From assembly GCA_021777685.1 (NCBI GenBank), contig JAJYDH010000344.1, forward strand, positions 1 through 7,123: DNA of 7,123 nucleotides. Direction: 5' to 3'. The position numbers and the translations under genes are program-made. Source of the stretch: Planctomycetota bacterium (GTDB lineage: Bacteria; Planctomycetota; Planctomycetia; Isosphaerales; Isosphaeraceae). This document shows positions 1-6,236 of the stretch, one piece after another. Position 1 is the first letter of the stretch. Every line of letters starts with the position of its first letter. The notes beneath the pieces are model-generated. The model ran no database searches. It saw nothing but the letters and a program-made list of their open reading frames with translations, and was not told where the DNA came from.

Positions 1-90
1 CCAACCGGGCGGCGCGGCAGGACGTGGCCACGACGCATCCCGCGGACACAACCCCACCCCGTCGTCCCGGCATCCCGCCGGGGCCTCCGA

Positions 91-107
91 GGTCGGCTTG
101 ACCGACC
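91..107. repeat. 6-bp inverted repeat, 5-base spacer
   Basis: GGTCGG at 91-96 and CCGACC at 102-107 are perfect reverse complements around CTTGA. The right arm is followed at once by an A/T-rich TTATATC. It could be an operator or a small hairpin. In DNA this GC-rich a 6-bp repeat can also occur by chance. Confidence 0.3.
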
Positions 108-197
108 GTTATATCGTCGAAGCCCGAGCCCCCGGCCCACCCCTCGGCGCCGGAAATCGCGGGCCATTGCCCTGTTAGAGAGCGTGCGCCGGTCGGG

Positions 198-214
198 CCG
201 GTCGTGACGACCGG
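198..214. promoter_or_regulatory. 17-base near-perfect dyad / strong hairpin
   Basis: CCGGTCGT and ACGACCGG flank a single central G. Read as RNA this gives a 7-bp all-Watson-Crick stem (198-204 with 208-214) closed by a TGA loop. It lies 126 bases before the sigma factor start. It may be an operator for a dimeric regulator, part of a terminator of a gene left of the window, or a leader hairpin. The perfect stem is seen directly; the role is inferred. Confidence 0.45.
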
Positions 215-219
215 GAGGG

Positions 220-259
220 CCGGCCCCGGCGGTCGGGCGGGCCGGACGTCCGGTTTTTT
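220..259 (+). terminator. GC-rich stem region ending in T6, terminator-like
   Basis: CCGGCCC (220-226) can pair with GGGCCGG (239-245). A 12-base palindrome at 242-253 (CCGGACGTCCGG) then abuts TTTTTT at 254-259. The hairpin directly next to the T-run has only a 4-bp stem with an ACGT loop, and the longer stem ends 8 bases before the T-run. It is therefore an imperfect intrinsic terminator for transcription entering from the left. It could instead be a leader attenuator, since it lies upstream of the sigma factor gene. Confidence 0.4.
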
Positions 260-261
260 CG

Positions 262-290
262 TTGCGCAGGTCCGCGCCCTCACCTAATCT
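262..290 (+). promoter_or_regulatory. weak sigma70-like promoter candidate for the sigma factor/kinase unit
   Basis: TTGCGC (262-267) and TAATCT (285-290) are separated by exactly 17 bases and would give a leader of roughly 45 bases before the GTG start at 341. Each hexamer matches the consensus at only three positions, so the spacing is the better part of the evidence. No clear GGAAC-type ECF promoter was found for autoregulation. Confidence 0.3.
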
Positions 291-326
291 TCTGGGGACA
301 CATCGCGCGGGAATCCGGCGACCTCG

Positions 327-335
327 AAGGGGAGG
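327..335 (+). promoter_or_regulatory. Shine-Dalgarno fixing the GTG start of the sigma factor
   Basis: AAGGGGAGG ends five bases before the GTG at 341 and closely matches the anti-Shine-Dalgarno complement. It supports the non-ATG start. No in-frame ATG lies between this site and the conserved sigma region 2. Confidence 0.75.
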
Positions 336-340
336 CCGAA

Positions 341-973
341 GTGCTGAAAGACTCCACCGTTGACACTGACGTGGGACCTCCGTCGGCGGCCGGGACGTCG
401 CTCTCGACGAGCCTGCTCGTCCGCCTGCGGGCGCGTGACCCGGACGCCTGGCGGCGGCTGGCCGCCCTCTTCGGGCCCGAAGTCTACCGGTGGTGCCGGC
501 GGGCCGGCCTCGGCCCCGAGGACGCCGCCGACGTCGGCCAGGAGGTCTTCCGTGCCGTCGACGCGAGCCTGTCCGACTTCCGAAGAGACCGGCCGGGCGA
601 CTCGTTCCGGGGGTGGCTCTGGACCATCACCCGGAACAAGCTCCGCGACTTCTGGAGGCGCCCGGGAGGCTGGATCGAGGCCGTTGGCGGCTCCCACTTC
701 CTCGACCAGCTCGCCCAGGTCCCCGACGACCCCGAGAGCACGCTCGACGCGGTCGGCCCGGCGACCTCCGATGGCCTGGTGCCCCGGGCCCTCGAACTCG
801 TCCGATCCGAGTTCGAGCAGAAGACCTGGCGGGCCTTCCGCGAGACCGCCGTCGAGGGCCGGCCGGCCGCCGAGGTCGCCCGCGAGCTGGGCATCAGCAC
901 CAACGCCGTCTACGTCGCCCGGTCCCGCGTCCTGGCCCGCCTCCGTGAGGAACTCGGCCCGCTCATCTGCTGA
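341..973 (+). CDS. ECF-type RNA polymerase sigma factor, sigma-70 family
   Basis: This 210-residue protein fits the size of extracytoplasmic-function sigma factors, which direct core RNA polymerase to special promoters and contain only regions 2 and 4. Region 2 spans about residues 36-107. It includes the core-binding DAADVGQEVF (61-70) and the -10 recognition helix around FRGWLWTITRNKLRDFWRR (89-107). After an acidic linker, region 4 (about 150-206) holds a helix-turn-helix, EVARELGISTNAVYVARSR (178-196), for -35 recognition. The first 25 or so residues are a variable Thr/Ser-rich extension. A GTG start is chosen because of the strong ribosome site five bases upstream. The kinase gene begins 18 bases after the stop, so the two are probably co-transcribed. 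Planctomycetes are known to carry ECF groups encoded next to Ser/Thr kinases; control of this factor by its neighbour is inferred from position. Confidence 0.93.
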   Translation: MLKDSTVDTDVGPPSAAGTSLSTSLLVRLRARDPDAWRRLAALFGPEVYRWCRRAGLGPEDAADVGQEVFRAVDASLSDFRRDRPGDSFRGWLWTITRNKLRDFWRRPGGWIEAVGGSHFLDQLAQVPDDPESTLDAVGPATSDGLVPRALELVRSEFEQKTWRAFRETAVEGRPAAEVARELGISTNAVYVARSRVLARLREELGPLIC

Positions 974-991
974 CCGTGAGGAGGACCGCCG

Positions 992-3013
992 ATGACCGCC
1001 TGTCCCGATCGTGAAGAACTCGCCGCCTGGAGCTTCGGCCTGTCGCTCGACCCCCGGACCGGCGAGATCGCCCGGCACGTCTGCGACTGCCCGGATTGCG
1101 CCTCGACGCTCGAAGCGATCGAGGCCCCGGCCGACCCGCTCCTGGAGGGGGTCCGGCATCCTGTCGCCCCCGACACGATCCTGGAGGAGCCGGAATGCTT
1201 CCGGCTGGTCACCAGGCTGGCGTCGATCGAGCAGGATCTCGGCCCGGCGGGGGGCGCGCCGGGCAGCGGCGAGGTCTCGCTCGGGAGCCGGCTCGGCCCC
1301 TACGAGATCCTGGCCTGGATCGGCGGCGGCGGGATGGGCGCGGTCTATCGGGCCCGGCACACCCACCTCGACCGCGAGGTCGCGGTCAAGGTGCTCCCGC
1401 CCGACCGACTTTTCAACCCCCAGGCCGTCTCGCGGTTCCGCCGCGAGATGAAGTCGGTCGGGGCCCTGGACCACCCCAACATCGTCCAGGCCCGCGACGC
1501 TGGCGAGACCGGCGGGACACATTACCTGGTCATGGAACTGGTCGAGGGGCTCGACCTGGCCAAGCTCGTGGCCCAGAAAGGCCCCCTGCCCGTCGCCGAG
1601 GCCGCCGAGATCATCCGCCAGGCGGCCGAGGGGCTCGACCATGCTTACTGCAAGGGGCTGGTCCACCGCGACATCAAGCCCTCGAACATCGTCCTGGCCC
1701 GCGACGGACGGGTCAAGCTCCTCGACCTCGGCCTGGCCCTTCTGAGGGGCGACCGGACCACCCAGGACGACCTGACCGGCGTCGGGCAGGTGATGGGCAC
1801 CGTCGCGTACATGGCCCCCGAGCAGGCCACCGACCCCCACGCCGTCGACGTTCGGGCCGACCTCTACAGTCTGGGCTGCACCCTCTTCTTCCTCCTGGCG
1901 GGCAGGGCCCCCTACAACGGGCCGGGGCGTCGGACCCCGATCCAGCAGATCATGGCCCACTCCCAGGAGCCGATCCCCCCAATCCGGGCGACCCGCCCCG
2001 ACGTTCCCGAGGGGCTCGCCGCCATCCTGGAACGCCTGCTGGCCAAGTCCCCCGCCGACCGGTTCGCGACCCCCGCCGAGCTGTCGACCGCGCTCAAGCC
2101 GTTCTGCGACCCGGGCCGGGTCGAGACCCTGTCCCGCCTCGCCGACGGCCCCCCGGCGGCGGAGCCGGAGGAGACCGAGGTCGAGCCGAAAGTCGGCGAG
2201 ATCCCCGCCGCCCGACCCTCCCCGGCCCCCGTCCCGATCCGCCGACGGCCCGGCGTCCGTGCGGCCATCGCCCTGGCATTGATCCCTCTCGCGGCCCTAC
2301 TGGCCTTCCAGATCGTCGTGATCGTCAAAGATAAGGAAGGGAAAGAGATCGGTCGACAAGTCGTGCCGGAAGGGGGATCGATCGAGGTCGATCGGGCGGC
2401 CGTCCAACCCGGGCCGGCCGTGGTCCCCCCTCCCCCCTCCGGCGAGACCGGCCCGCCGCTCAGCCCCGTCGCCATGGTCCAGTCGCCGGCCCGGCTCCCG
2501 GGCGTGGAAAGCTGGACGATCGAGACCCGGCTGATTCGGGCAGGGGCCTACCAGGCGGCCTTCGATCCTTCCGGACGACTCCTCGCCGTCTCCGCCGCGG
2601 ACGGATCGGTCCGGCTCCTCGACGCCGCCTCGGGCCGGGTCGTCCGCGTCCTGGTCCCGGCCGGCGAGGCGACCTGGACGGAGTCCCTCCCGCTGGCCTG
2701 GCAGCCGGGCACCGGTCTCCTGGCCGTGGGAGAGGGCGACGGGACGGTCCGGCTCCTGGACGCCGGCTCGGGCCGGGTGGTCCGGGTCGTGCGCAACAAT
2801 TTAAAATACACCCAATATTTATCGTGGTCGCCCGACGGCCGGACCCTGGGCCTGGGTGGGGCGAACGGCCTCCGCCTCTGGGACGTCGACTCCGGGCTGC
2901 GCGATCTCGCGCTTGCGACGTGTTTCCGAGCTTACACGGCGTGGGCGCCCGACGGCCTCAGCCTGGCCATCCACGACCCAGGGCGCCGGAGAGGGGACCA
3001 TCCGGGTCCTTGA
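992..3013 (+). CDS. membrane Ser/Thr protein kinase with N-terminal zinc motif, truncated within its WD40 domain
   Basis: As read, the protein has 673 residues. Near the N-terminus, H29-x3-C33-x2-C36 resembles the zinc motif of anti-sigma (zf-HC2-like) domains. The kinase domain (about 104-371) has all key parts: glycine loop IGGGGMGAVY (110-119), VAVK lysine K133, helix-C E152, HRDIKPSN with D227, K229 and N232, DLG with D245, and MAPE (274-277). A Pro/Glu-rich linker leads to one membrane helix (about 422-446), followed by VKDKEGKEIG, a short segment often seen after the helix in planctomycete kinases. WD40 blades start near 521. The kinase should face the cytoplasm and the blades the periplasm. 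GAGGAGG ends seven bases before the ATG. The frame is lost at about codon 664 by one surplus base, giving ten aberrant residues and a TGA at 3011-3013. Catalytic parts look functional; the sensor part is cut. Confidence 0.85.
   Translation: MTACPDREELAAWSFGLSLDPRTGEIARHVCDCPDCASTLEAIEAPADPLLEGVRHPVAPDTILEEPECFRLVTRLASIEQDLGPAGGAPGSGEVSLGSRLGPYEILAWIGGGGMGAVYRARHTHLDREVAVKVLPPDRLFNPQAVSRFRREMKSVGALDHPNIVQARDAGETGGTHYLVMELVEGLDLAKLVAQKGPLPVAEAAEIIRQAAEGLDHAYCKGLVHRDIKPSNIVLARDGRVKLLDLGLALLRGDRTTQDDLTGVGQVMGTVAYMAPEQATDPHAVDVRADLYSLGCTLFFLLAGRAPYNGPGRRTPIQQIMAHSQEPIPPIRATRPDVPEGLAAILERLLAKSPADRFATPAELSTALKPFCDPGRVETLSRLADGPPAAEPEETEVEPKVGEIPAARPSPAPVPIRRRPGVRAAIALALIPLAALLAFQIVVIVKDKEGKEIGRQVVPEGGSIEVDRAAVQPGPAVVPPPPSGETGPPLSPVAMVQSPARLPGVESWTIETRLIRAGAYQAAFDPSGRLLAVSAADGSVRLLDAASGRVVRVLVPAGEATWTESLPLAWQPGTGLLAVGEGDGTVRLLDAGSGRVVRVVRNNLKYTQYLSWSPDGRTLGLGGANGLRLWDVDSGLRDLALATCFRAYTAWAPDGLSLAIHDPGRRRGDHPGP
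2981..2983 (+). other. frameshift site (one surplus base in a GGG run)
   Basis: The frame giving ...WAPDGLSLAIHDP is followed, one base out of register, by GAGEGTIRVLDPASG, the expected second half of the same blade. Dropping one G from GGG at 2981-2983 joins them as a normal blade. The precise base could lie a few positions earlier. No recognised slippery motif for programmed frameshifting is seen. Confidence 0.8.
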
Positions 3014-3728
3014 CCCGGCCAGCGGGACCGCGAGGCTGACGATCCTGGAGCCCGGCGTTCGGTGCCTGGCCTACTCCCCCGACGGCAAGACCCTCGCGAC
3101 GGGCAACGGCCTGACGCGCCGAGTGACGTTCCGGGATGCCCGCGACGGGCGTCCCGTCCGCTTGATGGACTGCGGCGGGCCGGTGTCCCAGATCGCCTGG
3201 TCTCCCGACGGCACGAGGATCGTCACGGAGGGTGATGGCGCCGCGACCACGATCTGGGAATCGGCGACTGGGCACCTGCTCCGGACGATCCCCGGCCTGG
3301 TCCGGGTGGCGGGCTGGGGGGCCGGCGGCAAGACGCTGGCGGGAATCGACCTCGGCGATTCGGCCGGTGTGTGGGACGCCGAGACGGGCCGACCCCTCTG
3401 GACCCGGAAGGTCCATCGGATGCGGGACGTCCGGTCGGCCCCCTGGTCGCCGGACGGCCGATTCCTCGTCGCGATGGGCCAGATCTGGGATTCGACCTCG
3501 GGTCGCCCGATCCGCCGGGTCCCCGGCAATGACGGCCAGCCCATCCACGCCGGCTTCTCGCCCGACGGGCGATCCTTCGCGATCCTGGCCCCCGACCTGA
3601 GACGGATCGAGGAGGCCGAATCCGGTCGCCTGATCGCCAGGATTCCTGCGGAACCGGCCCGGGCCCTCGCCTGGTCGCCCGACGGGAGGCGGATCGCCGC
3701 CGCCGAACTCAACGAGGTGGGGATCTGA
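2985..3728 (+). pseudogene. middle part of the WD40 domain, blades 4b-10a, in the shifted frame
   Basis: This segment has no credible start of its own and continues the kinase gene's propeller in the +1 frame. Clear blade cores are AYSPDGKTLATG, AWSPDGTRIVTEG with IWESATG, a weak blade ending VWDAETG, PWSPDGRFLVAMG with IWDSTSG, GFSPDGRSFAIL, and AWSPDGRRIAAA. It ends at a TGA in exactly the place where the tryptophan of a blade's WD dipeptide is expected. It belongs with the gene starting at 992 rather than being an independent protein. Confidence 0.75.
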
Positions 3729-4085
3729 GACGCGCGGTCGGGCGATCTCGTCGGATCGTTCAAGGGGCGGACACCAAGCTTGGCCCATGTACTGGCCTGG
3801 TCGCCCGACGGCAAGCTCATCGCAGTCGGCGACGGCGCACCCCTCCGGATCCACGACGCAGCCACCGGGGAATGGATCCGGGACCTGAAGGATGCCGCCT
3901 CGAACGCCATGGCCATCGCCTGGTCGCCCGACGGCAAGCTGGTCGCTTCGTGCGATCAACAGGATCTGAAGATCCACGATGCGGCCTCAGGGACGCTCCG
4001 CGTGGCCTGGAACCTTACCAATGCCTGGGCCCCGATCCTTTGCGGGGAACAAGTCGATGAAATCCGCTGGTCGCCCGACGGCAAG
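3669..4085 (+). repeat. near-identical blade DNA repeats
   Basis: A 23-base sequence, GCCTGGTCGCCCGACGGCAA plus GCT, occurs at 3795-3817 and again at 3918-3940. The first 17 bases occur at 3669-3685 and a 19-base part at 4067-4085. Spacings of 126 and 123 bases equal 42 and 41 codons, one blade each. It reflects duplicated WD40 blades rather than a mobile repeat, and it shows that the reading phase is kept across the TGA at 3726. Confidence 0.75.
3726..3728 (+). other. in-frame TGA replacing a blade tryptophan codon
   Basis: The local reading is NEVGI-stop-DARSGDLVGSF. Sister blades here read IWDSTSG and VWDAETG, so the stop sits where Trp (TGG) belongs: a single G-to-A at 3728. The same frame continues open to 4449-4451. 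All five coding regions in the window end in TGA, so general reading of TGA as Trp is excluded. Confidence 0.8.
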
Positions 4086-4451
4086 CGGATCTCGACGGGA
4101 GGGCTGTCCGGTTTCACGGAATGGGACGCCAAATCCGGCAAACGAATCCGGACCCGGCCGATCTCAGGTGGCCATCTGTCTCCCGATGGTCTGAGGATCG
4201 CAGGGCGCGGAGCGGCCCAGATCTCCTTGCTCGACCGGTCCGGCCGTCCGCTCGGCGCGATCGCGGCACTGACCGATCCCCTGGCCCTGGCCATCTCCGC
4301 CGAGGGTCATTACCGGGGGTCGACCGGGATCGAGTCCGAGATCGTCTACGTCGTCCGGACGAAGGACGGTCAGGAGACGCTCACGCCCGAGGAGTTCTCC
4401 CGGAAGTATGGCTGGAAGAACGACCCCGATCGGGTGAAGTTCGACCCCTGA
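3780..4451 (+). pseudogene. C-terminal WD40 part of the kinase gene (blades 11-14 and conserved tail)
   Basis: This is the same frame as 2985-3728, resumed after the TGA. The first possible start is TTG at 3780, with no good ribosome site, so independent translation is doubtful. Blades begin at LAWSPDGKLIAVG, IAWSPDGKLVASC, IRWSPDGKRISTG and HLSPDGLRIAG. The end, from EGHYRGSTGIESEIVYVV through LTPEEFSRKYGWKNDPDRV, is a tail I recognise as a recurrent C-terminal motif of planctomycete WD40 proteins. Its good preservation argues that the disruption upstream is recent or artefactual. An automatic annotation might call it a stand-alone 223-residue WD40 protein. Confidence 0.7.
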
Positions 4452-4466
4452 TCGTCGGCCGGGGTC
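4443..4466. terminator. possible bidirectional terminator between convergent genes
   Basis: GACCCC (4443-4448) and GGGGTC (4461-4466) form a 6-bp perfect inverted repeat with a 12-base loop. It covers the 13-base gap between the stop codons of the kinase gene and the facing DUF6807 gene. No T-run follows on either strand, so it is at best a weak or factor-assisted terminator. Confidence 0.3.
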
Positions 4467-5763
4467 ACTCGACGACCACCTCCGGCGGCTCGGCGAAGTC
4501 TCGGGCGATCTGTTCGTCGAGGGATTTGTCGGGATGGCCGTCGTGGATCAGGACCCGGTAGCGGAAGACGGTCGGATGATCGACGGCGATGGTCAGCGCC
4601 TTGTCGTGCGCGGGGACGTAACAGAAGAATGGCAGGTTCGTCGGGTGAATCCTCGCGACGGTCGGGTAATGCGGGTTGGAGGGGTGGTCGGCGATCATCG
4701 CGCCGGCGTACTTCTCCGACCCGTCGAGCACCGGGCCGGTCAGGTCGACCCAGCGGGCGGGCTTCTGGTCGCCGGACCTGCGGTCGAGCCCCTCGCTGGT
4801 GAGGACGTCGAGCTTCCCCTTCACGAACGGCTCGGGCCCCCGGTAGGCCATCCCTCCGTAGCGGTACGGGAGGAGTTCGAGGGGCCGGCCGACCGCCTGC
4901 TGGGTCGAGGTGACGTCGAACAGCCAGTAGGGGGCGCCCGGGAGCGCGTAAGCCTCGACGTCCCAACGCTCTCGGAGGACGACGGTGCTCGTCCCCTTCG
5001 CCTTGTCCTTCGCCTCCCAGCGGTGCCTGGCCGAGAACCGCGCCGTGACCGGGCCGACGACCGGCCTGTCGAATCCATCGGCGTAGATCTTCCCGGTGCC
5101 GAAGTGGATGTTCCAGAAGTCGGGGGTCAGGTCGCCGGTTTTGGTCTTCTCGTAGGCCAGGAAGAACCCCCGATGGTGCGGGTGGGCCGAGGAGAAGTCG
5201 CCGGTGATCAGGGCCCCGGAAGGTGAATACGCCGGGTGGATGTAGGCGTCGCGGACCTGGATCTCCTTGTACTTCGGGCTGGAGACGGGGGCGGCGTTGT
5301 AGCGGAAGACCGAGTGGTCGCCGTGCTTGAGTTCGAGGGCTCCGGGTTGCTCCTCGACGAAATGCCAGCGTGGCCGGTCGGACGGGGGACCGTTTTCGGC
5401 GGCCCCGACGGGGCTCAGGTCGTAACGGGCCTCCTCACCCTTCTTGAGCGGGATCGGGATGAAGGTCACGCGGACCTTCGACCCGCCCGGAATGCGATCG
5501 GCCTGGGCGATCCCGGCCGCGATGACCTGACTTCCCGGGGCGGTGAAGACGTCGAGAGCCGCCGGGCCGGCATCGAGGGCCTTGCGGACGTCCGGCCCGA
5601 GCCGATCCTCGGCCAACTCGAACCGGACCGGCGTCTTGACGCGGTCGGACGAGCCGGCCCGGATGGTCAGGCGGATCGGCGGCGGGGCTTCCGCCCTCGC
5701 GACGGACGGCAGGACGGCGAGGGTCAGCGCGAGGACTCGGGCCGGTGAGTTGGCGCGGATCAT
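4465..5763 (-). CDS. secreted DUF6807 (PmoA-labelled) family protein
   Basis: The protein has 432 residues. Residues 1-24 look like a cleavable signal peptide: a basic MIRANSPAR, a hydrophobic core, then SVARA before EA, so export is likely. The mature N-terminal part (about 25-135) is a variable region rich in beta-type sequence. The family core follows, with the signature HPHHRG (194-199), DFWNIHFG (215-222), YRYGGMAYRG (300-309) and a C-terminal FRYRVLIHDG (400-409). Databases have labelled this family PmoA or methane oxygenase; that is misleading, as it shows no resemblance to the membrane subunit of particulate methane monooxygenase. The true function is unknown. Such proteins are frequent in Planctomycetes near sugar-related genes, and the His-rich motif could bind metal or substrate. 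The ATG has AGGA nine bases upstream. It is probably the last gene of a cluster, starting 37 bases after the small gene at 5801-6091. Confidence 0.88.
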   Translation of the reverse strand: MIRANSPARVLALTLAVLPSVARAEAPPPIRLTIRAGSSDRVKTPVRFELAEDRLGPDVRKALDAGPAALDVFTAPGSQVIAAGIAQADRIPGGSKVRVTFIPIPLKKGEEARYDLSPVGAAENGPPSDRPRWHFVEEQPGALELKHGDHSVFRYNAAPVSSPKYKEIQVRDAYIHPAYSPSGALITGDFSSAHPHHRGFFLAYEKTKTGDLTPDFWNIHFGTGKIYADGFDRPVVGPVTARFSARHRWEAKDKAKGTSTVVLRERWDVEAYALPGAPYWLFDVTSTQQAVGRPLELLPYRYGGMAYRGPEPFVKGKLDVLTSEGLDRRSGDQKPARWVDLTGPVLDGSEKYAGAMIADHPSNPHYPTVARIHPTNLPFFCYVPAHDKALTIAVDHPTVFRYRVLIHDGHPDKSLDEQIARDFAEPPEVVVE

Positions 5764-5800
5764 GGGCGGTGGTCCTGTCTGCCCGAAGGGATGTCCGTCA

Positions 5801-6091
5801 TCAGGATCGGTAATTCTCCTCCAGGCCCCAGAGGCGCTGGAGCTGGCGGTCGCGCTTGCCCTGCTCGTAGCGGTAGATGCCGATCTCCTCGACGGTCTCG
5901 CTGGGCAGGGGGACGTAGGCTTCTCGGCGCTGCTCGGCGTCGCGGAAGACGACGCCGAGGTGCTCGGAGCAGGCGTGTCCGTAGGTCTTCAGCTCGGTGA
6001 AGGCCCCGTCACTCCAGGGGGCGGCGATCTTGTAGGCGGCGGGCTCGTTGCAGCCGGCGACGTTGCACCGGACCACCATCGTCGACATCAT
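5801..6091 (-). CDS. small Cys/His-containing protein of unknown function
   Basis: The protein has 96 residues, with no signal peptide or membrane segment, so it is likely cytoplasmic. C9-x4-C14 near the start and H39-x-C41-x2-H44 in the middle could together bind one zinc ion; this is inference. The second half is charged and ends in LWGLEENYRS. It resembles small conserved proteins of Planctomycetes as I recall them, but I cannot name a family or function. Three ATGs lie close together (M1, M2, M5). GAGAGG ends six bases before the first, which I chose, and nine bases before the second. It lies between two genes for exported proteins on the same strand, 37 bases before the DUF6807 gene and 145 bases after the hydrolase gene. 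Co-transcription is likely, but a functional link is not shown. Confidence 0.8.
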   Translation of the reverse strand: MMSTMVVRCNVAGCNEPAAYKIAAPWSDGAFTELKTYGHACSEHLGVVFRDAEQRREAYVPLPSETVEEIGIYRYEQGKRDRQLQRLWGLEENYRS

Positions 6092-6129
6092 GGGGGACCT
6101 CTCGGCGACGCTCGGGCCGGGCGTGGAGA

Positions 6130-6149
6130 GTCGCCCGAGGCGGGGCGAC
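6130..6149. promoter_or_regulatory. 7-bp hairpin between the hydrolase and small-protein genes
   Basis: GTCGCCC (6130-6136) and GGGCGAC (6143-6149) are perfect complements with a 6-base loop. In the - strand transcript the hairpin lies about 90 bases after the hydrolase stop and about 40 before the small gene's start. No U-run follows, so it is a weak terminator at most. It could protect an mRNA end or reduce read-through between the two genes. Confidence 0.4.
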
Positions 6150-6236
6150 GGTCAGGCCGCCTCGCCGGGTGGGTTGGTCATGCCCATACTTTGACAGACC
6201 CGAGGTCGCTCGGCCAGACGAATCGGGGCGAACCGC

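Larger units (their letters stand above)
1..340. other. gene-free leader upstream of the sigma factor gene
   Basis: No convincing gene is seen here. Forward frame 1 is open for about 68 codons from the left edge to a TGA at 202-204, but its translation is an Arg/Pro-rich string typical of a GC-rich shadow frame. Frame 3 could be the tail of a gene ending at the TGA at 99-101, which I cannot support further. The stretch does contain several GC-rich inverted repeats, a T6 tract and a weak promoter candidate, listed separately. Confidence 0.6.
992..4451 (+). pseudogene. full-length kinase-WD40 gene, broken by one frameshift and one nonsense codon
   Basis: If one base is removed near 2981-2983 and the TGA at 3726-3728 is read as TGG, the region translates as one protein of 1152 residues. 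Its order is zinc motif, kinase, membrane helix, about 14 WD40-type blades (roughly 521-1104) and a conserved tail (1105-1152). Blades repeat about every 41-42 residues, each with an (A/S)WSPDG-like start and a (V/I)WD-like end, and the phase is unbroken across both lesions. Fourteen blades would make two seven-bladed propellers, which sense or scaffold protein or ligand partners in this kinase type. I treat the gene as recently disrupted. Assembly error would give the same picture. Because the kinase and membrane helix precede the lesions, a shortened product may still be made, so pseudogene applies to the full-length gene. Confidence 0.7.

Noticed and set aside
284..1960. 558-residue open frame on the - strand across the sigma and kinase genes
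   Set aside because: It is antisense to two strongly supported genes, has Gly/Asp/Pro-rich shadow composition, no recognisable domain and no ribosome site; long antisense frames are normal in DNA this GC-rich.
1096..2334. 412-residue + strand frame within the kinase gene
   Set aside because: It is an Arg/Pro/Gly-rich shadow of the kinase frame, which has every catalytic motif.
3726..3728. TGA read as tryptophan or selenocysteine
   Set aside because: All other genes here end in TGA, so it is a stop. The position needs Trp, not Cys/Sec, and I noticed no selenocysteine insertion structure downstream, although I did not fold the region in detail.
2958..3977. long - strand frames opposite the WD40 region (2958-3977 and 3071-3937)
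   Set aside because: Their repeated VGRPGD/PSGDQA strings are the antisense reading of the repeated WSPDG codons, not a repeat protein.
4465..5763. methane monooxygenase subunit, from the PmoA label
   Set aside because: The protein is a signal-peptide-bearing soluble protein with the HPHHRG signature of DUF6807; it lacks the membrane helices of the particulate methane monooxygenase subunit.
6191..6196. perfect TTGACA on the + strand
   Set aside because: No -10 element lies at 16-18 bases and no + strand gene follows, so it is taken as chance.
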